Assembly: GCA_944323245.1 (NCBI GenBank)
Contig: CALURT010000020.1
Coordinates: 1 to 47,336 of the forward strand
Reading direction: 5' to 3'
Source: an uncultured Bacteroidales bacterium
GTDB lineage: Bacteria > Bacteroidota > Bacteroidia > Bacteroidales > UBA932
DNA: 47,336 nucleotides
Shown: one piece after another, positions 25,843-34,948 of the stretch
Layout of the letters: every line of letters begins with the position of its first letter
How positions within the stretch are numbered: the stretch's first letter is position 1
Notes under the pieces: model-generated
Databases searched by the model: none
What the model was told of the DNA's origin: nothing
The model's input: the letters and a program-made list of their open reading frames with translations, nothing else
Position numbers and translations under genes: made by a program

Positions 25843-26769
25843 TTATTTGATTTCCATCATCCGTCGGATCGGAAGCAATGCTTTCGTCCGGATGTTTTCG
25901 TCGAGAACGACTTTTCCTTTCCCTGTTTCAAGACTTTCAATGATGTTTTCCAATGAAACCTTTTTCATTTCACGACAGTATATCCCCGGCGATACCGGCA
26001 CGAAGACCTTTCCGGGATTTTCCTTTTCCAGCTGATGCATGGTATCGGCTTCGGTCGCTATCACGAAAGTCTTTTTCGGGGATGCGGCGGCGTGTTTCAG
26101 CATCCCCGCAGTGGAGGCGAAGACGACCCTTTCATTCCCTATCAGTTCCTTGTCGTCAGAGCATGTGGCTTCAGGATGTATGAGAATGTCTGCGTCGGGC
26201 CATCTTTTCAGGGCCTCATGAATCATCATTGAACTTATTTCATCGTGTACGGTGCAGACTCCGTCCCAAAGTTCCATTTTCCTGCCGGTGACCTGCATGA
26301 TATGGCTTCCGAGATGTTTGTCTGGGCCGAAGAGCACCGGCCGTGATTCAGGGAGACTTTCCACTACCTTGACGGCATTCGCTGATGTGCAGCACCAGTC
26401 GGTAAGTGCCTTTACTTCCGCAGTGGTGTTGACATAGCTTACCACGATTCCGTCCGGATGCCTTGCCTTCCACGCTGCAAGTCGGGCTGCATCAATACTG
26501 TCCGCAAGCGAACAGCCCGCATCGGGGGCAGGGGAGAGCACCGTCTTGTCCGGACACAGGATGGCGGCCGTTTCGGCCATGAAATGCACACCGCCGAACA
26601 CGATGACGTCGGCTTCCGAAGAAGCGGCGAGCTGTGACAGCCCGAGGGAGTCGCCGAGGAAATCGGCCACGTCCTGGACATCGGGCGGTGCATAGTAATG
26701 GGCGAGAATAACAGCGTTTTTCTCCCGTTTGAGCCTTTCTATCTTTTCTTTTGCCTGCAATATGTCCAT
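25843..26769 (-). CDS. nadA: Quinolinate synthase A
   Basis: A 308-residue iron-sulfur enzyme that condenses iminoaspartate (made by NadB) with dihydroxyacetone phosphate to give quinolinate. The three cluster cysteines are visible: Cys86 (DAGCSLAD), Cys172 (WDGVCTVHDE) and Cys265 (GIYCREMKK). Substrate motifs include ILAHYYAPPDVQDVADFLGD, VFGGVHFMAETAAIL and YVNTTAEVKALTDWC. The size fits the short NadA class. It is the last gene of nadB-nadC-nadA, two bases after the nadC stop. The product feeds NadC encoded just upstream. Confidence 0.97.
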   Translation of the reverse strand: MDILQAKEKIERLKREKNAVILAHYYAPPDVQDVADFLGDSLGLSQLAASSEADVIVFGGVHFMAETAAILCPDKTVLSPAPDAGCSLADSIDAARLAAWKARHPDGIVVSYVNTTAEVKALTDWCCTSANAVKVVESLPESRPVLFGPDKHLGSHIMQVTGRKMELWDGVCTVHDEISSMMIHEALKRWPDADILIHPEATCSDDKELIGNERVVFASTAGMLKHAAASPKKTFVIATEADTMHQLEKENPGKVFVPVSPGIYCREMKKVSLENIIESLETGKGKVVLDENIRTKALLPIRRMMEIK

Positions 26770-26771
26770 TT

Positions 26772-27626
26772 TCAGTCCTGCGTGATGTTCATGCTGATGT
26801 CCAATGCCGTCACTGAATGCGTCAGGGCGCCTACGCTTATGTAGTCTACACCGGTCGCAGCCACTTCCTTCAGTCTCGGTATGCTCATGTTTCCGGATGC
26901 TTCGGTCTTGGCCCTGCCTCCGATGAGCTTTACGGCTTCTGCCATTGTGGCATTGTCCATATTGTCGAACATGATGATGTCAGCACCGCACTCCAAGGCC
27001 TGTTTCACTTCTTCAAGATTGGTCGTCTCCACTTCCAACCTTACGCTCAGCGGCAGATTCTTCCTGACTGCAGCGACTGCATTCGGGATGCCTCCGGCTA
27101 TCTTGATATGGTTGTCCTTGAGCATTACCATGTCGTAGAGGCCCATCCTGTGGTTCTTTCCTCCGCCGTCATGGACTGCCATCTTGTCGAGTATGCGCAT
27201 TCCCGGGGCTGTTTTCCTCGTGTCGAGAATCACGGTATGAGTGTCCTTGATTTCCTCCACGTACCTTGCGGTGGCCGTGGCTATACCGGACATCCTCTGA
27301 AGAATGTTCAGGGAAAGACGTTCACCGTAAAGCAATGTCCTGTAACTTGCCTTTATCCTCAGTATCCTGTCGCCTTTCCTTACATGGTCGCCGTCATTTA
27401 CGTAAGGTTCCCATTCGAAACCGTCTTCAAACCGTTCGTAGACTTTCCTGATTACGGAGAGTCCGGATACGACTCCGTCGGCCTTTGCCGTCATCACTGC
27501 CGTAGCCATGGAATTCACCGGAATTATGGCATCCGTACTGATGTCCCCTGTGGAAATGTCCTCTTCGATGGCGAGGTCTATCAGTTCTTCTATCAGTTCT
27601 TCGTTTCTCATATTATTGCAAATCAT
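26772..27626 (-). CDS. nadC: Nicotinate-nucleotide pyrophosphorylase (carboxylating)
   Basis: A 284-residue phosphoribosyltransferase that converts quinolinate and PRPP to nicotinate mononucleotide with release of CO2. Motifs include LIDLAIEEDISTGDISTDAI, GERLSLNILQRMSGIAT, LDTRKTAPGMRILDK, GGGKNHRMGLYDMVMLKDNH and LEVETTNLEEV with the C-terminal phosphate-binding SVGALTHS. Two starts are possible: ATG 27626, preceded by AGGAG at good spacing but overlapping the nadB stop by 14 bases, and ATG 27611, one base after that stop. I take the first because of the ribosome-binding motif; the difference is five residues. Confidence 0.96.
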   Translation of the reverse strand: MICNNMRNEELIEELIDLAIEEDISTGDISTDAIIPVNSMATAVMTAKADGVVSGLSVIRKVYERFEDGFEWEPYVNDGDHVRKGDRILRIKASYRTLLYGERLSLNILQRMSGIATATARYVEEIKDTHTVILDTRKTAPGMRILDKMAVHDGGGKNHRMGLYDMVMLKDNHIKIAGGIPNAVAAVRKNLPLSVRLEVETTNLEEVKQALECGADIIMFDNMDNATMAEAVKLIGGRAKTEASGNMSIPRLKEVAATGVDYISVGALTHSVTALDISMNITQD

Positions 27627-29205
27627 GTTTTACTCCTCTTTTTACTATGTCGTGGCCGATCTGCTGCAGCGTATGGACTTCGAAATCCTTTCTTTCCTCA
27701 GGATAGTCCGCCCTGTAGTGACATCCTCTGCTTTCCTCTCTGAACAGTGCTCCCTTGATGATAAGGGTGGCGGAGATAATGAGGTTCGAGCACATTTCGC
27801 TGTAGACTTCGTTGTAATCGTAACTTTCAAGCGCCTCAAGGGACTGTTTTAGCCGTTTCAGCTCGTCAAGACCCGTCGTGAGCCCTTTTTCGTCCCGGAC
27901 AATCCACGCATGTTCAGAGACAATGTCTCCGATGCGCTTCCTCGTTTCGGCGTATATCCTTTCATTGTCGGGATTGCATCTGAACCGTGCGGAATATCCG
28001 TGCGCGTCCTCTTTTTCTTTCGGGACTGTCAGCGAGTGCTCTATGGCCCTTTTTGCGAAGACCATGCACTCTATCAGGGAATTCGATGCAAGCCTGTTGG
28101 CTCCCATTATTCCGGTCGAGGCCATTTCTCCGCAGACATAGAGATTGCGGATATTGGTTTCCGAATTTTCGTTGCAGCGCACTCCTCCTACGGTGTAATG
28201 GGCGGCCGGGGCTATCGGAATCCTGTCGCACATGTCTATGCCGAACTCCCTGCATTTTTCATATATGGTAGGGAAGCGGGATTTGATCATTTCCGGATCG
28301 AGATGGGCGAGGGAAAGATATACGTAACCTTTGCCTTCCGCACGTATCTGCCTGTCTATCATCTGTGCGACGACATCCCTCGGGGCAAGCTCCGCCAATT
28401 CATGGGCCCCGACCATGAAGCGTTCTCCCTTCAGGTTCAAAAGATGCGCACCTTCCCCGCGGACCGCTTCGCTGACAAGGAAACTCGGACAGCCCTCCTT
28501 GGCTATGGCGGTAGGGTGGAACTGTATGAATTCCATATCTTCTATCCGGCATCCGGCCTTGTATGCTATGGCCAATCCGTCTCCGGTAGTGGTGGACGGG
28601 TTTGTGGTCCTGTTGTAGATTGCGGCGACACCTCCGCTTGCGAGAAGCGTATGTCCGGCAAAGAAGAGGCGTTCACAGCCGCCTTCGAAGTCCCAGCATC
28701 TGACGCCGTCGCACTCGTTGTCCGTAACGAGAAGACCCATAAGAGCACAATGAGGGATAATCTCTATGGCAGGTTCTTCCTTGACCAATTCCAAGACGAA
28801 ACTCGTCACCAATCTTCCCGTAGCGTCTCCGCCTGCGTGCAGGATCCTGCGTCTGTGATGTCCGCCCTCAAGCCCGAGAGCCAATTCTCCGCTTTCCGTG
28901 ACGTCGAAGTGCATGCCTTTGTCTATCAGGTCTTTGATAAGCTGGGGGCCTTCGTTGACCAATATGTTGACGGATGGGTAGTCGCACAATCCGCGTCCGG
29001 CTACGATGGTATCGTCGAAATGGTATTTGGGAACATCATTCTTGTCCGAAACAGCGGCGATACCGCCCTGTGCATTGTAGGAATTGCTGTCGGTGATGTC
29101 CATTTTGGTGATCAGTCCGACTTTCCCGTGGCGGGACGCCAAAAGAGCCGAATACAGGCCTGCAAGCCCGCTTCCTACGACGATATAATCGAAATAATGT
29201 TCCAT
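27613..29205 (-). CDS. nadB: L-aspartate oxidase
   Basis: A 530-residue FAD enzyme that oxidises L-aspartate to iminoaspartate, the first step of NAD synthesis; fumarate can serve as acceptor in anaerobes. The FAD-binding start is YIVVGSGLAGLYSALLA, followed by SNSYNAQGGIAAV, EGGHHRRRILHAGGDATGR, ASGGVAAIYNRTTNP and GDGLAIAYKAGCRIEDMEF. The active-site region is QFHPTAI with FLVSEAVRGEGA, then APAAHYTVGG and GANRLASNSLIE. The C-terminal helical domain ends with REESRGCHYRADYP. A start at 29226 would be a TTG next to the -7 box; the ATG at 29205 (MEHYFDYIVVG) fits the family. It is the first gene of the NAD operon. Confidence 0.96.
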   Translation of the reverse strand: MEHYFDYIVVGSGLAGLYSALLASRHGKVGLITKMDITDSNSYNAQGGIAAVSDKNDVPKYHFDDTIVAGRGLCDYPSVNILVNEGPQLIKDLIDKGMHFDVTESGELALGLEGGHHRRRILHAGGDATGRLVTSFVLELVKEEPAIEIIPHCALMGLLVTDNECDGVRCWDFEGGCERLFFAGHTLLASGGVAAIYNRTTNPSTTTGDGLAIAYKAGCRIEDMEFIQFHPTAIAKEGCPSFLVSEAVRGEGAHLLNLKGERFMVGAHELAELAPRDVVAQMIDRQIRAEGKGYVYLSLAHLDPEMIKSRFPTIYEKCREFGIDMCDRIPIAPAAHYTVGGVRCNENSETNIRNLYVCGEMASTGIMGANRLASNSLIECMVFAKRAIEHSLTVPKEKEDAHGYSARFRCNPDNERIYAETRKRIGDIVSEHAWIVRDEKGLTTGLDELKRLKQSLEALESYDYNEVYSEMCSNLIISATLIIKGALFREESRGCHYRADYPEERKDFEVHTLQQIGHDIVKRGVKHDLQ

Positions 29206-29223
29206 TTCACGCAGAATAAAATA

Positions 29224-29231
29224 CAAAAATA
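29224..29231 (-). promoter_or_regulatory. -7 box of the nadB-nadC-nadA operon
   Basis: Minus-strand TATTTTTG matches TAnnTTTG and lies 18 bases upstream of the nadB ATG. It falls in the 40-base gap after the S9 peptidase stop. No known NAD-responsive operator is recognisable. Confidence 0.5.
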
Positions 29232-29245
29232 ATAAAAATATGGAA

Positions 29246-31564
29246 TCATTTGCACCATTCGTCCAACCATCTGAAATACTCGCGGTGCCAGTACAATGCG
29301 TTTTGCGGTTTCAGAATCCAATGGTTTTCATCGGGGAACACAATGAGTCTCGACGGTACTCCCATCATCTGCGCCGCATTGTACGCTGCCATTCCCTGCT
29401 CCACCGGTACGCGGAAATCCATGCCTCCGTGCATTACCATCAGCGGCGTATGCCAGTTGGTCACGAGCTTGTGAGGTGAATTGGCGTAATGTCTGACCGC
29501 TGCCGGCAATGTGCTCCACGGGGAGCCGCCCTGTCGTATGCCTCCGAATGTCTTCCCGTCCCCCGCAGGTCCTGTCGGGCAATCGGCGGTCCCGACTTCT
29601 GCATCGGCATGGTATTCTTCAAGACCTCCGTTGTCCCAGTTAGGGAACCACATTTCTTCGGTCGTCATGTACATCTGTTCCTGATTGAATATGCCCGCAT
29701 GTGCTATGAACGTATCGAAGGTATTGCCGTGGACTCCGCAAAGATAATATACCGAATATCCTCCGTAACTTGCTCCGCATGCGGCCATCTTTCCGATGTA
29801 TTTTTCGGATTTGAGCGCTTTTGCTGCTGTCAGGTAGTCCTGGATGTTGAGGCCGCAGTAGTCTCCTGAAATCTGTTCGGTCCAGTCCTGGCCGAAAGCC
29901 GTGGTGCCCCGCCTGTTCGGAAGCACGACCACATATCCCTGCGATGCCATGAGTCTGTAATTCCATCTGTAGGACCATCCCTGGCTCAATGTGCCCTGAG
30001 GGCCTCCGAGGCATATCAGGATTGCCGGGTAGGTCTTTTCCCTATCAAATTCAGGCGGATAGATGACCCACGTGAGCATGTCTTTCCCGTCCACAGTCCT
30101 TATGTGTCTCGCTTCCGTGACCGGTTTGGACAGGCTGTCGAGAATACGGGCGTTTTCTTTTGTAATCTGTCTTACGGCGGCTTCCTGCGCTTCCTGGCCG
30201 GAGCATGCCGTTACGGCGCAGAGTTCCGTCGGGAAATCCATGCTGCAATAGCTTGTGAGAAGGATATCGTCTCCGTCGGAAGGGAGGACGGCAAACGGCG
30301 AGTCGAAATCATACCAGAGGTCTTCTCCGGTAATCCTTTCTATGCTTCCGCCGTCAGCTCTGACCTTGAAAATAGCCTGAAGGCCTTCGGCAAGTGCATT
30401 GAAGTAGATGTTTTCCGAATCCGGCGTCCATACGGGTGCAGCAGCGTTGTATTTGAAGCCTTCTGTAAGTTCGCGGATATTCCCTGCCGAAGCATTTCCG
30501 TCTGTCCACGTGATGTCGGCAACCATGAGACGCTGCCTGTCAGCTTCGTATCCGTCCCTTTCCATGCTAAGCCAGCACAGCCTGCTTCCGTCCGGCGACC
30601 ATACCGGGCATGTGTCGTATCCGCCGCCGCAGGTGATCCGGGTCACGGCTCCGTCAGCCACCCTGTAGAGATATATCTCCGAATTGGTTGAAAACGCATA
30701 TTTCTTTCCTGTCAGTTTCTTGCATGAATACGCTATGTGGCTCCCGTCCGGACTCCAGCTCAACTGTTCAAGGCCTCCGAACGGCTCGGCCGGAAGTTCG
30801 TACAGTTCCTTTTCTCCTGCAAGGATGTCTTTCGATGTATCCGGACGGATGCTTCCGGATTTGGCCGAGGCGAGTCTTATGCCGGCCACGAAAGTGTGCG
30901 GGATTTCCTTTACCCAGTGATCCCAGTGCCTGTACATCAGGTCGTCCGAAGATATGGCGTCGGCCTTGTCAAGGTCCGGATACAGGTCGGAAGGCTTTTT
31001 CAGTGCGCTCTGTACGGTAGTGGTGTACATGAGCGAATTCCCGTCAGGTGAAACGGAGAATCCCGATATGCCTGAAGGGACGTCCGAGACCCGTATAAGT
31101 TTGGACAGTCTCCATTCCCCGCGTCTGTGCCTGATGACGGCCGTATGGATCTGCCCGTCGGAAATATAGGCTATCCTTTTCCCTCCGTCACACCACCGTG
31201 CATTGCTGATGCTGCTTCCGGATGCCGTGAGCTGCTGTCTTTCCGTACCGTCGGTCCGGCAGATGTAAAGATTGTTGCAGGAGCGGTTTTCCCCGACGGA
31301 GGTGCAGGATATACCATATAATATATATTGTCCGTCAGGGGACAGTTGGGGATCTGAAATCCGTCCGAGTGCAAGGAGCACTTCAGGAGTCATCTTTCCG
31401 TCATGGATTTCAGGAGACTGCATCCCGATATAATCCGGGTTTTCCTTGTTGTTCATTACGCTGTTGCTTCTTTTTACCAGATAGGACAGGACATATACGA
31501 GGCAGGCAACCGATGCGAGCCACCCTATGGCCTGTAGCAGGATTCTGATTCGATTGTTGTTCAT
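29246..31564 (-). CDS. S9 family peptidase (dipeptidyl/acylaminoacyl-peptidase type), membrane-anchored
   Basis: A 772-residue serine peptidase. An N-terminal hydrophobic segment (LLQAIGWLASVACLVYVLSYL) acts as signal anchor, so the enzyme faces the periplasm. Residues about 60-480 form a WD40-like beta-propeller with repeats such as RISDPQLSPDGQYILYG and YDTCPVWSPDGSRLCWLS. The alpha/beta-hydrolase domain has ILICLGGPQGTLSQGWSYRW, then the nucleophile Ser599 in CGASYGGYS, Asp716 in HGGMDFRVP and His748 in DENHWIL. It would cleave short peptides, probably dipeptides from the N-terminus. Its ATG overlaps the stop of the WYL regulator gene (ATGA), so both come from one transcript and translation is coupled. 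Confidence 0.93.
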   Translation of the reverse strand: MNNNRIRILLQAIGWLASVACLVYVLSYLVKRSNSVMNNKENPDYIGMQSPEIHDGKMTPEVLLALGRISDPQLSPDGQYILYGISCTSVGENRSCNNLYICRTDGTERQQLTASGSSISNARWCDGGKRIAYISDGQIHTAVIRHRRGEWRLSKLIRVSDVPSGISGFSVSPDGNSLMYTTTVQSALKKPSDLYPDLDKADAISSDDLMYRHWDHWVKEIPHTFVAGIRLASAKSGSIRPDTSKDILAGEKELYELPAEPFGGLEQLSWSPDGSHIAYSCKKLTGKKYAFSTNSEIYLYRVADGAVTRITCGGGYDTCPVWSPDGSRLCWLSMERDGYEADRQRLMVADITWTDGNASAGNIRELTEGFKYNAAAPVWTPDSENIYFNALAEGLQAIFKVRADGGSIERITGEDLWYDFDSPFAVLPSDGDDILLTSYCSMDFPTELCAVTACSGQEAQEAAVRQITKENARILDSLSKPVTEARHIRTVDGKDMLTWVIYPPEFDREKTYPAILICLGGPQGTLSQGWSYRWNYRLMASQGYVVVLPNRRGTTAFGQDWTEQISGDYCGLNIQDYLTAAKALKSEKYIGKMAACGASYGGYSVYYLCGVHGNTFDTFIAHAGIFNQEQMYMTTEEMWFPNWDNGGLEEYHADAEVGTADCPTGPAGDGKTFGGIRQGGSPWSTLPAAVRHYANSPHKLVTNWHTPLMVMHGGMDFRVPVEQGMAAYNAAQMMGVPSRLIVFPDENHWILKPQNALYWHREYFRWLDEWCK

Positions 31565-32472
31565 AAACTTCGATTTTTATCGTATAATGCCGACATTTTC
31601 CGTGTGAGGTCAGCCATTGTATTCCGTACTTCGGGAGGCGAGAGCACTTCTATTCCGGCTCCGTGTCCGAGAAATTCCAAATAAAGGTTGGTGTTCGGGG
31701 AAACGAATATGCTGAATACGGAGAATCCGTCTCCCGCAGCCGTTTCCCTCTGGCTTTTGTGGAGAGGGAGGTCCCTGATATAGGAGATTTCCTTTCCGAA
31801 AGCCTTGAATTCTATGGTAATGCCAGGAGTATCGGAAATATATGTCCCGAAAGCCGTGGCAAAGAGTTCGTCCACGTCGAAATTTTCCGGCATCCTGAAC
31901 GTCTCGTCGAGTACGTTCATGGAAGAGATTCTGTCGAGGGCGTAGACCCTGCATGCTTTCCTTTCCTCCGAGTAGCCGACAAGATACCACCTCTGGTCCG
32001 ATTCCTTTACCGCATACGGGTGAATGCGGTATGTCCGGGGCTCTTCCCCGTATTTTCCGTAAACCATAGACAGGACTCTGTCGTGCTGCATGGCATTCAT
32101 GAGCGGGGCGAGGAATTTCCTGCCGGACGGAATGTCTTCCACGGAGACCCTTCCGGAAAGCCTTTCCTTGCCGAGCGACAGGATTTCATTGACCGTGAAC
32201 GTATCTATGAGCCATGCAATGCCGGCATCGGTGTCCATTACGTCCTCGCCGTGCCGGATAAGGTAGCGGTTGGTGCTCCTGTTGCATTCTATGGTGATTC
32301 CGAAAACTTCTTCAACGGCTTCCCTGTGATTGTTGAATGTCCGGCGCGGATAGTCCGAGGAGAATCTTTCAGACCATGCTTCGGAAATTTCCCCGAGAGT
32401 CAGTCCTCTGTCACCGGCGGCAAGCAGTTTTCTGACGAGCCAAATGTATTTGTTCAACAGTCCCGGCCCCAT
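31561..32472 (-). CDS. WYL-domain transcriptional regulator
   Basis: A 303-residue protein. The N-terminal region (about 1-75) is a winged helix-like domain (IWLVRKLLAAGDRGLTLGE, then FSSDYPRRTFNNHREAVEEV). The WYL domain follows at about 135-215, with YRIHPYAVKESDQRWYLVGY and RKACRVYALDRISSM, and a C-terminal WCX-like extension with GITIEFKAFGKEISYIRDL. WYL proteins are ligand-sensing regulators, often of DNA-repair or defence genes. Here the gene overlaps the downstream S9 peptidase gene by four bases and diverges from a hydroxyacid dehydrogenase-rmuC pair. The -7 box at 32501-32494 gives a leader of about 15 bases. Target genes and ligand are unknown; the divergent pair and its own operon are the first candidates. 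Confidence 0.9.
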   Translation of the reverse strand: MGPGLLNKYIWLVRKLLAAGDRGLTLGEISEAWSERFSSDYPRRTFNNHREAVEEVFGITIECNRSTNRYLIRHGEDVMDTDAGIAWLIDTFTVNEILSLGKERLSGRVSVEDIPSGRKFLAPLMNAMQHDRVLSMVYGKYGEEPRTYRIHPYAVKESDQRWYLVGYSEERKACRVYALDRISSMNVLDETFRMPENFDVDELFATAFGTYISDTPGITIEFKAFGKEISYIRDLPLHKSQRETAAGDGFSVFSIFVSPNTNLYLEFLGHGAGIEVLSPPEVRNTMADLTRKMSALYDKNRSL

Positions 32473-32493
32473 ACGTACATGTCATAAATTTTT

Positions 32494-32501
32494 CAAAGAT
32501 A
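32494..32501 (-). promoter_or_regulatory. -7 box of the WYL-S9 operon
   Basis: Minus-strand TATCTTTG is an exact TAnnTTTG match, 22 bases upstream of the WYL ATG. It is about 18 bases from the start of the divergent promoter, so one regulator could act on both. Confidence 0.6.
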
Positions 32502-32518
32502 TTCAAAATCTTTTATTC

Positions 32519-32550
32519 TTTGCATCGGATTCGAAAAATACGTACCTTCA
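32519..32550 (+). promoter_or_regulatory. Promoter of the hydroxyacid dehydrogenase-rmuC pair
   Basis: TTTG (32519-32522) and TACCTTCA (32543-32550, two bases off the consensus) are 20 bases apart. The ATG follows 24 bases after the -7 box. Confidence 0.45.
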
Positions 32551-32573
32551 CGCTTTGGAAAATCGGAATTCAA

Positions 32574-33512
32574 ATGAAAACGGTATTTTTGGATGCGGCG
32601 ACCCTCGGGTCGGACATTTCTTTCGCACCGATAGGGAAATTCGGGGAACTCATCTGTTACCCGACGTCTTCGCCTGAAGAGGCTATGGTGAGGGTGAAAG
32701 ATTGTGATATATTGATAATCAACAAGGTAAAGGTAATCAAGGAGCTTATTGATGCCGCTGGGAGCCTGAAACTGATCTGCGAAGCGGCTACCGGAGTGAA
32801 CAATATAGATCTTGAATATGCCGCTTCGAAAGGTATTCCCGTGAAGAATGTGGCGGGATATTCCACGGAAACGGTAGTTCAGACCACTTTCATGCATATT
32901 CTGAATCTTTCGTGCGCTTTTGCATATTATGACGGCAAGGTGAAGTCGGGCGAATACGGCAGGAGCGGAATGTTTACGGACGTGTCCCAGCCTTTTCATG
33001 AACTCTCTGGAAAGACGATAGGCGTCATAGGAATGGGGACGATAGGAAGCAGGGTGGCCCGTGTGGCGGAAGCATTCGGAATGAAGGTCGTGTATTACTC
33101 CACCTCGGGGACTTCCCATTGCCGGGAATATCCGAGTGTGCCTCTTGACATGCTGATGTCGGAATCGGATGTGGTGACCGTACATGCCCCGTTGAACGAC
33201 AGGACGGCAGGTCTGATAGGGGAGCGGGAAATCGCCATGATGAAACCGTCTGCCGTCATTGTGAATGCAGGCAGGGGAGGAATCGTGGATGAAAAGGCAT
33301 TGGCGGAAGCTGTGGACGAGGGCAGGATTGCCGGTGCGGGATTGGATGTCTATTCCGCGGAACCGTTGCCGGAAGACAGCCCGCTGATGAAAGTCGTCCA
33401 TAAGGAACGCCTTTCGCTGACACCTCACACAGCCTGGGCTTCCGTGGAGGCAAGGACAAGGCTCGTGGAGGGAATAGCACGGAATATAGGGGAATTTATC
33501 GGAAAGAACTGA
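32574..33512 (+). CDS. D-2-hydroxyacid dehydrogenase, NAD-dependent (glycerate dehydrogenase-like)
   Basis: A 312-residue cytosolic oxidoreductase of the D-isomer-specific 2-hydroxyacid dehydrogenase family, reducing 2-keto acids such as hydroxypyruvate or pyruvate with NADH. The Rossmann motif is GVIGMGTIGSRVAR (GxGxxG at 153-158). The catalytic triad is Arg234 (NAGRGGIVDE), Glu263 (YSAEPLPEDSP) and His285 (LTPHTAW). The substrate-domain segment ATGVNNIDLEYAASKGIPV is characteristic. The start at 32574 (MKTVFLDAATLG) follows a promoter-like sequence; an upstream in-frame start would extend into it. rmuC follows two bases after the stop. The exact substrate cannot be assigned. Confidence 0.92.
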   Translation: MKTVFLDAATLGSDISFAPIGKFGELICYPTSSPEEAMVRVKDCDILIINKVKVIKELIDAAGSLKLICEAATGVNNIDLEYAASKGIPVKNVAGYSTETVVQTTFMHILNLSCAFAYYDGKVKSGEYGRSGMFTDVSQPFHELSGKTIGVIGMGTIGSRVARVAEAFGMKVVYYSTSGTSHCREYPSVPLDMLMSESDVVTVHAPLNDRTAGLIGEREIAMMKPSAVIVNAGRGGIVDEKALAEAVDEGRIAGAGLDVYSAEPLPEDSPLMKVVHKERLSLTPHTAWASVEARTRLVEGIARNIGEFIGKN

Positions 33513-33514
33513 TT

Positions 33515-34948
33515 ATGGATATAGCGGTAATATTGTCGGCAGTCGTTGCGGCCGCTGCGGTGTCTGCGGCGGTAACCTTTGCGTTGACTGCGTCAAAAAG
33601 AAAGAGGCTTGAGGATGCACTGGCTGCAAGGAATTCGGAAATGGATTCGTTGAAATCTTCGTTTGACATGGAAAGGCAGTCATGGCAGAACCGTCTTGAA
33701 ATCGAGGCGAAATCATGGAAAGACAGATCGGAACTCGAAGCGAAGGCGTGGCAGTCCAAACTTGATGCGGAGGCGGAGTCGCACAGACGTATCGAGAATG
33801 AAATCCGGCAGTCCGCCGAGGCCGCCCTTGCGGAAGTGAAAAAGACCCATGCCGAGACCCTGACAAATCAGATTGCGGCCCTGAAGTCGTCGATGAAGGC
33901 CGAAACCGACGAATTGCTCAGGAAAAGGGAGGAGGAGCTGACCAAAAAGGCTCAGGAAGCGTATTCCAACATAACTGAAAGTCTCGGAAAGGACATAAAG
34001 AACATGAAAGAGGCCTTCGAGTCGAACAAGAAGACGCAGACCGAGACCTCTTCCGCCATGAAAGAAAGCATAGCGAGCGCCATAAAGAACCTCGAGGAGA
34101 GCACTAAGTCCATAGGACACAAGGCGGACAATCTTGCCGAAGCGCTCCGCGGACAGAACAAGATGCAGGGATGCTGGGGCGAGACCATATTGCAGAAACT
34201 TTTCGACAACGAGGGTTTCATCGAAGGCGTGAACTACGACAGGGAGGTCACGTTGAGGGATGCTTCCGGCAAAGCCCTGAAGAACGAGGAAAGCGGTGCG
34301 AAGATGCGCCCGGACTATATTATCCATTTCCCGGACAAGAATGACGTGGTGATAGATTCAAAGGTGTCACTTGTGGCGTTCTCTGACTATATCGAGGCTT
34401 CTGACGAGGCTGCAAGGAAGGATGCTTCGGCAAGGAATGTGGCTTCAATCAAGGAACAGGTCAGGAAATTGGCGGGGAAGAATTATTCGGATTATCTCGC
34501 TCCAGACCACAGGATGCTGGATTACACCATAATGTTCATTCCGAATTATTCGGCGTTGCAATTGGCCTATATGGAGGATTCCAACATCTGGAGGGATGCC
34601 TTTGCGAAGAATGTGCTGATAACCACGGAAGAAACCCTGATGCCTTTCCTGAGGATGATAACGATAGCATGGCGGAATACCGAACAGGTCCGGAATCAGG
34701 AAAAAATCATAGAAGGGGCCACAAGGATGGTTTCAAGGGTGGGAGACCTCGTGAAGAATTTCGAAATGCTCGGCAGGAAGTTGGACGATGCGAGGACGGC
34801 ATACGACAAGTGCAACGCCAAGCTGAAGGATTCCGGTCAGAGTATCGTCAAATCGGCCAAGGACGTGGTGCGTCTCGGCGTGCCCGAGTCCAAGGACAAG
34901 GCGGTGAGTGCGATAGAACTTGTGGACAATCCGGCGGATACTATATGA
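33515..34948 (+). CDS. rmuC: DNA recombination protein RmuC
   Basis: A 477-residue protein. An N-terminal hydrophobic helix (VILSAVVAAAAVSAAVTFAL) may anchor it to the membrane. A long coiled coil runs to about residue 190, rich in Lys/Glu and with repeats such as KSWKDRSELEAKAWQSKLD. The conserved RmuC domain follows (about 205-430): GCWGETILQKLFDNEGF, RPDYIIHFPDKNDVVIDSKV, and LDYTIMFIPNYSALQLAY with TTEETLMPFLRMI. RmuC has a PD-(D/E)XK-like nuclease core and limits inversions at short inverted repeats in E. coli. It is co-transcribed with the hydroxyacid dehydrogenase gene, and its 3' end overlaps the convergent DUF5672 gene by eight bases. Confidence 0.94.
   Translation: MDIAVILSAVVAAAAVSAAVTFALTASKRKRLEDALAARNSEMDSLKSSFDMERQSWQNRLEIEAKSWKDRSELEAKAWQSKLDAEAESHRRIENEIRQSAEAALAEVKKTHAETLTNQIAALKSSMKAETDELLRKREEELTKKAQEAYSNITESLGKDIKNMKEAFESNKKTQTETSSAMKESIASAIKNLEESTKSIGHKADNLAEALRGQNKMQGCWGETILQKLFDNEGFIEGVNYDREVTLRDASGKALKNEESGAKMRPDYIIHFPDKNDVVIDSKVSLVAFSDYIEASDEAARKDASARNVASIKEQVRKLAGKNYSDYLAPDHRMLDYTIMFIPNYSALQLAYMEDSNIWRDAFAKNVLITTEETLMPFLRMITIAWRNTEQVRNQEKIIEGATRMVSRVGDLVKNFEMLGRKLDDARTAYDKCNAKLKDSGQSIVKSAKDVVRLGVPESKDKAVSAIELVDNPADTI

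Noticed and set aside
27910..29232. 440-codon open frame antisense to nadB
   Set aside because: It mirrors the real gene, contains no recognisable domain, and is explained by the base composition of the opposite strand.
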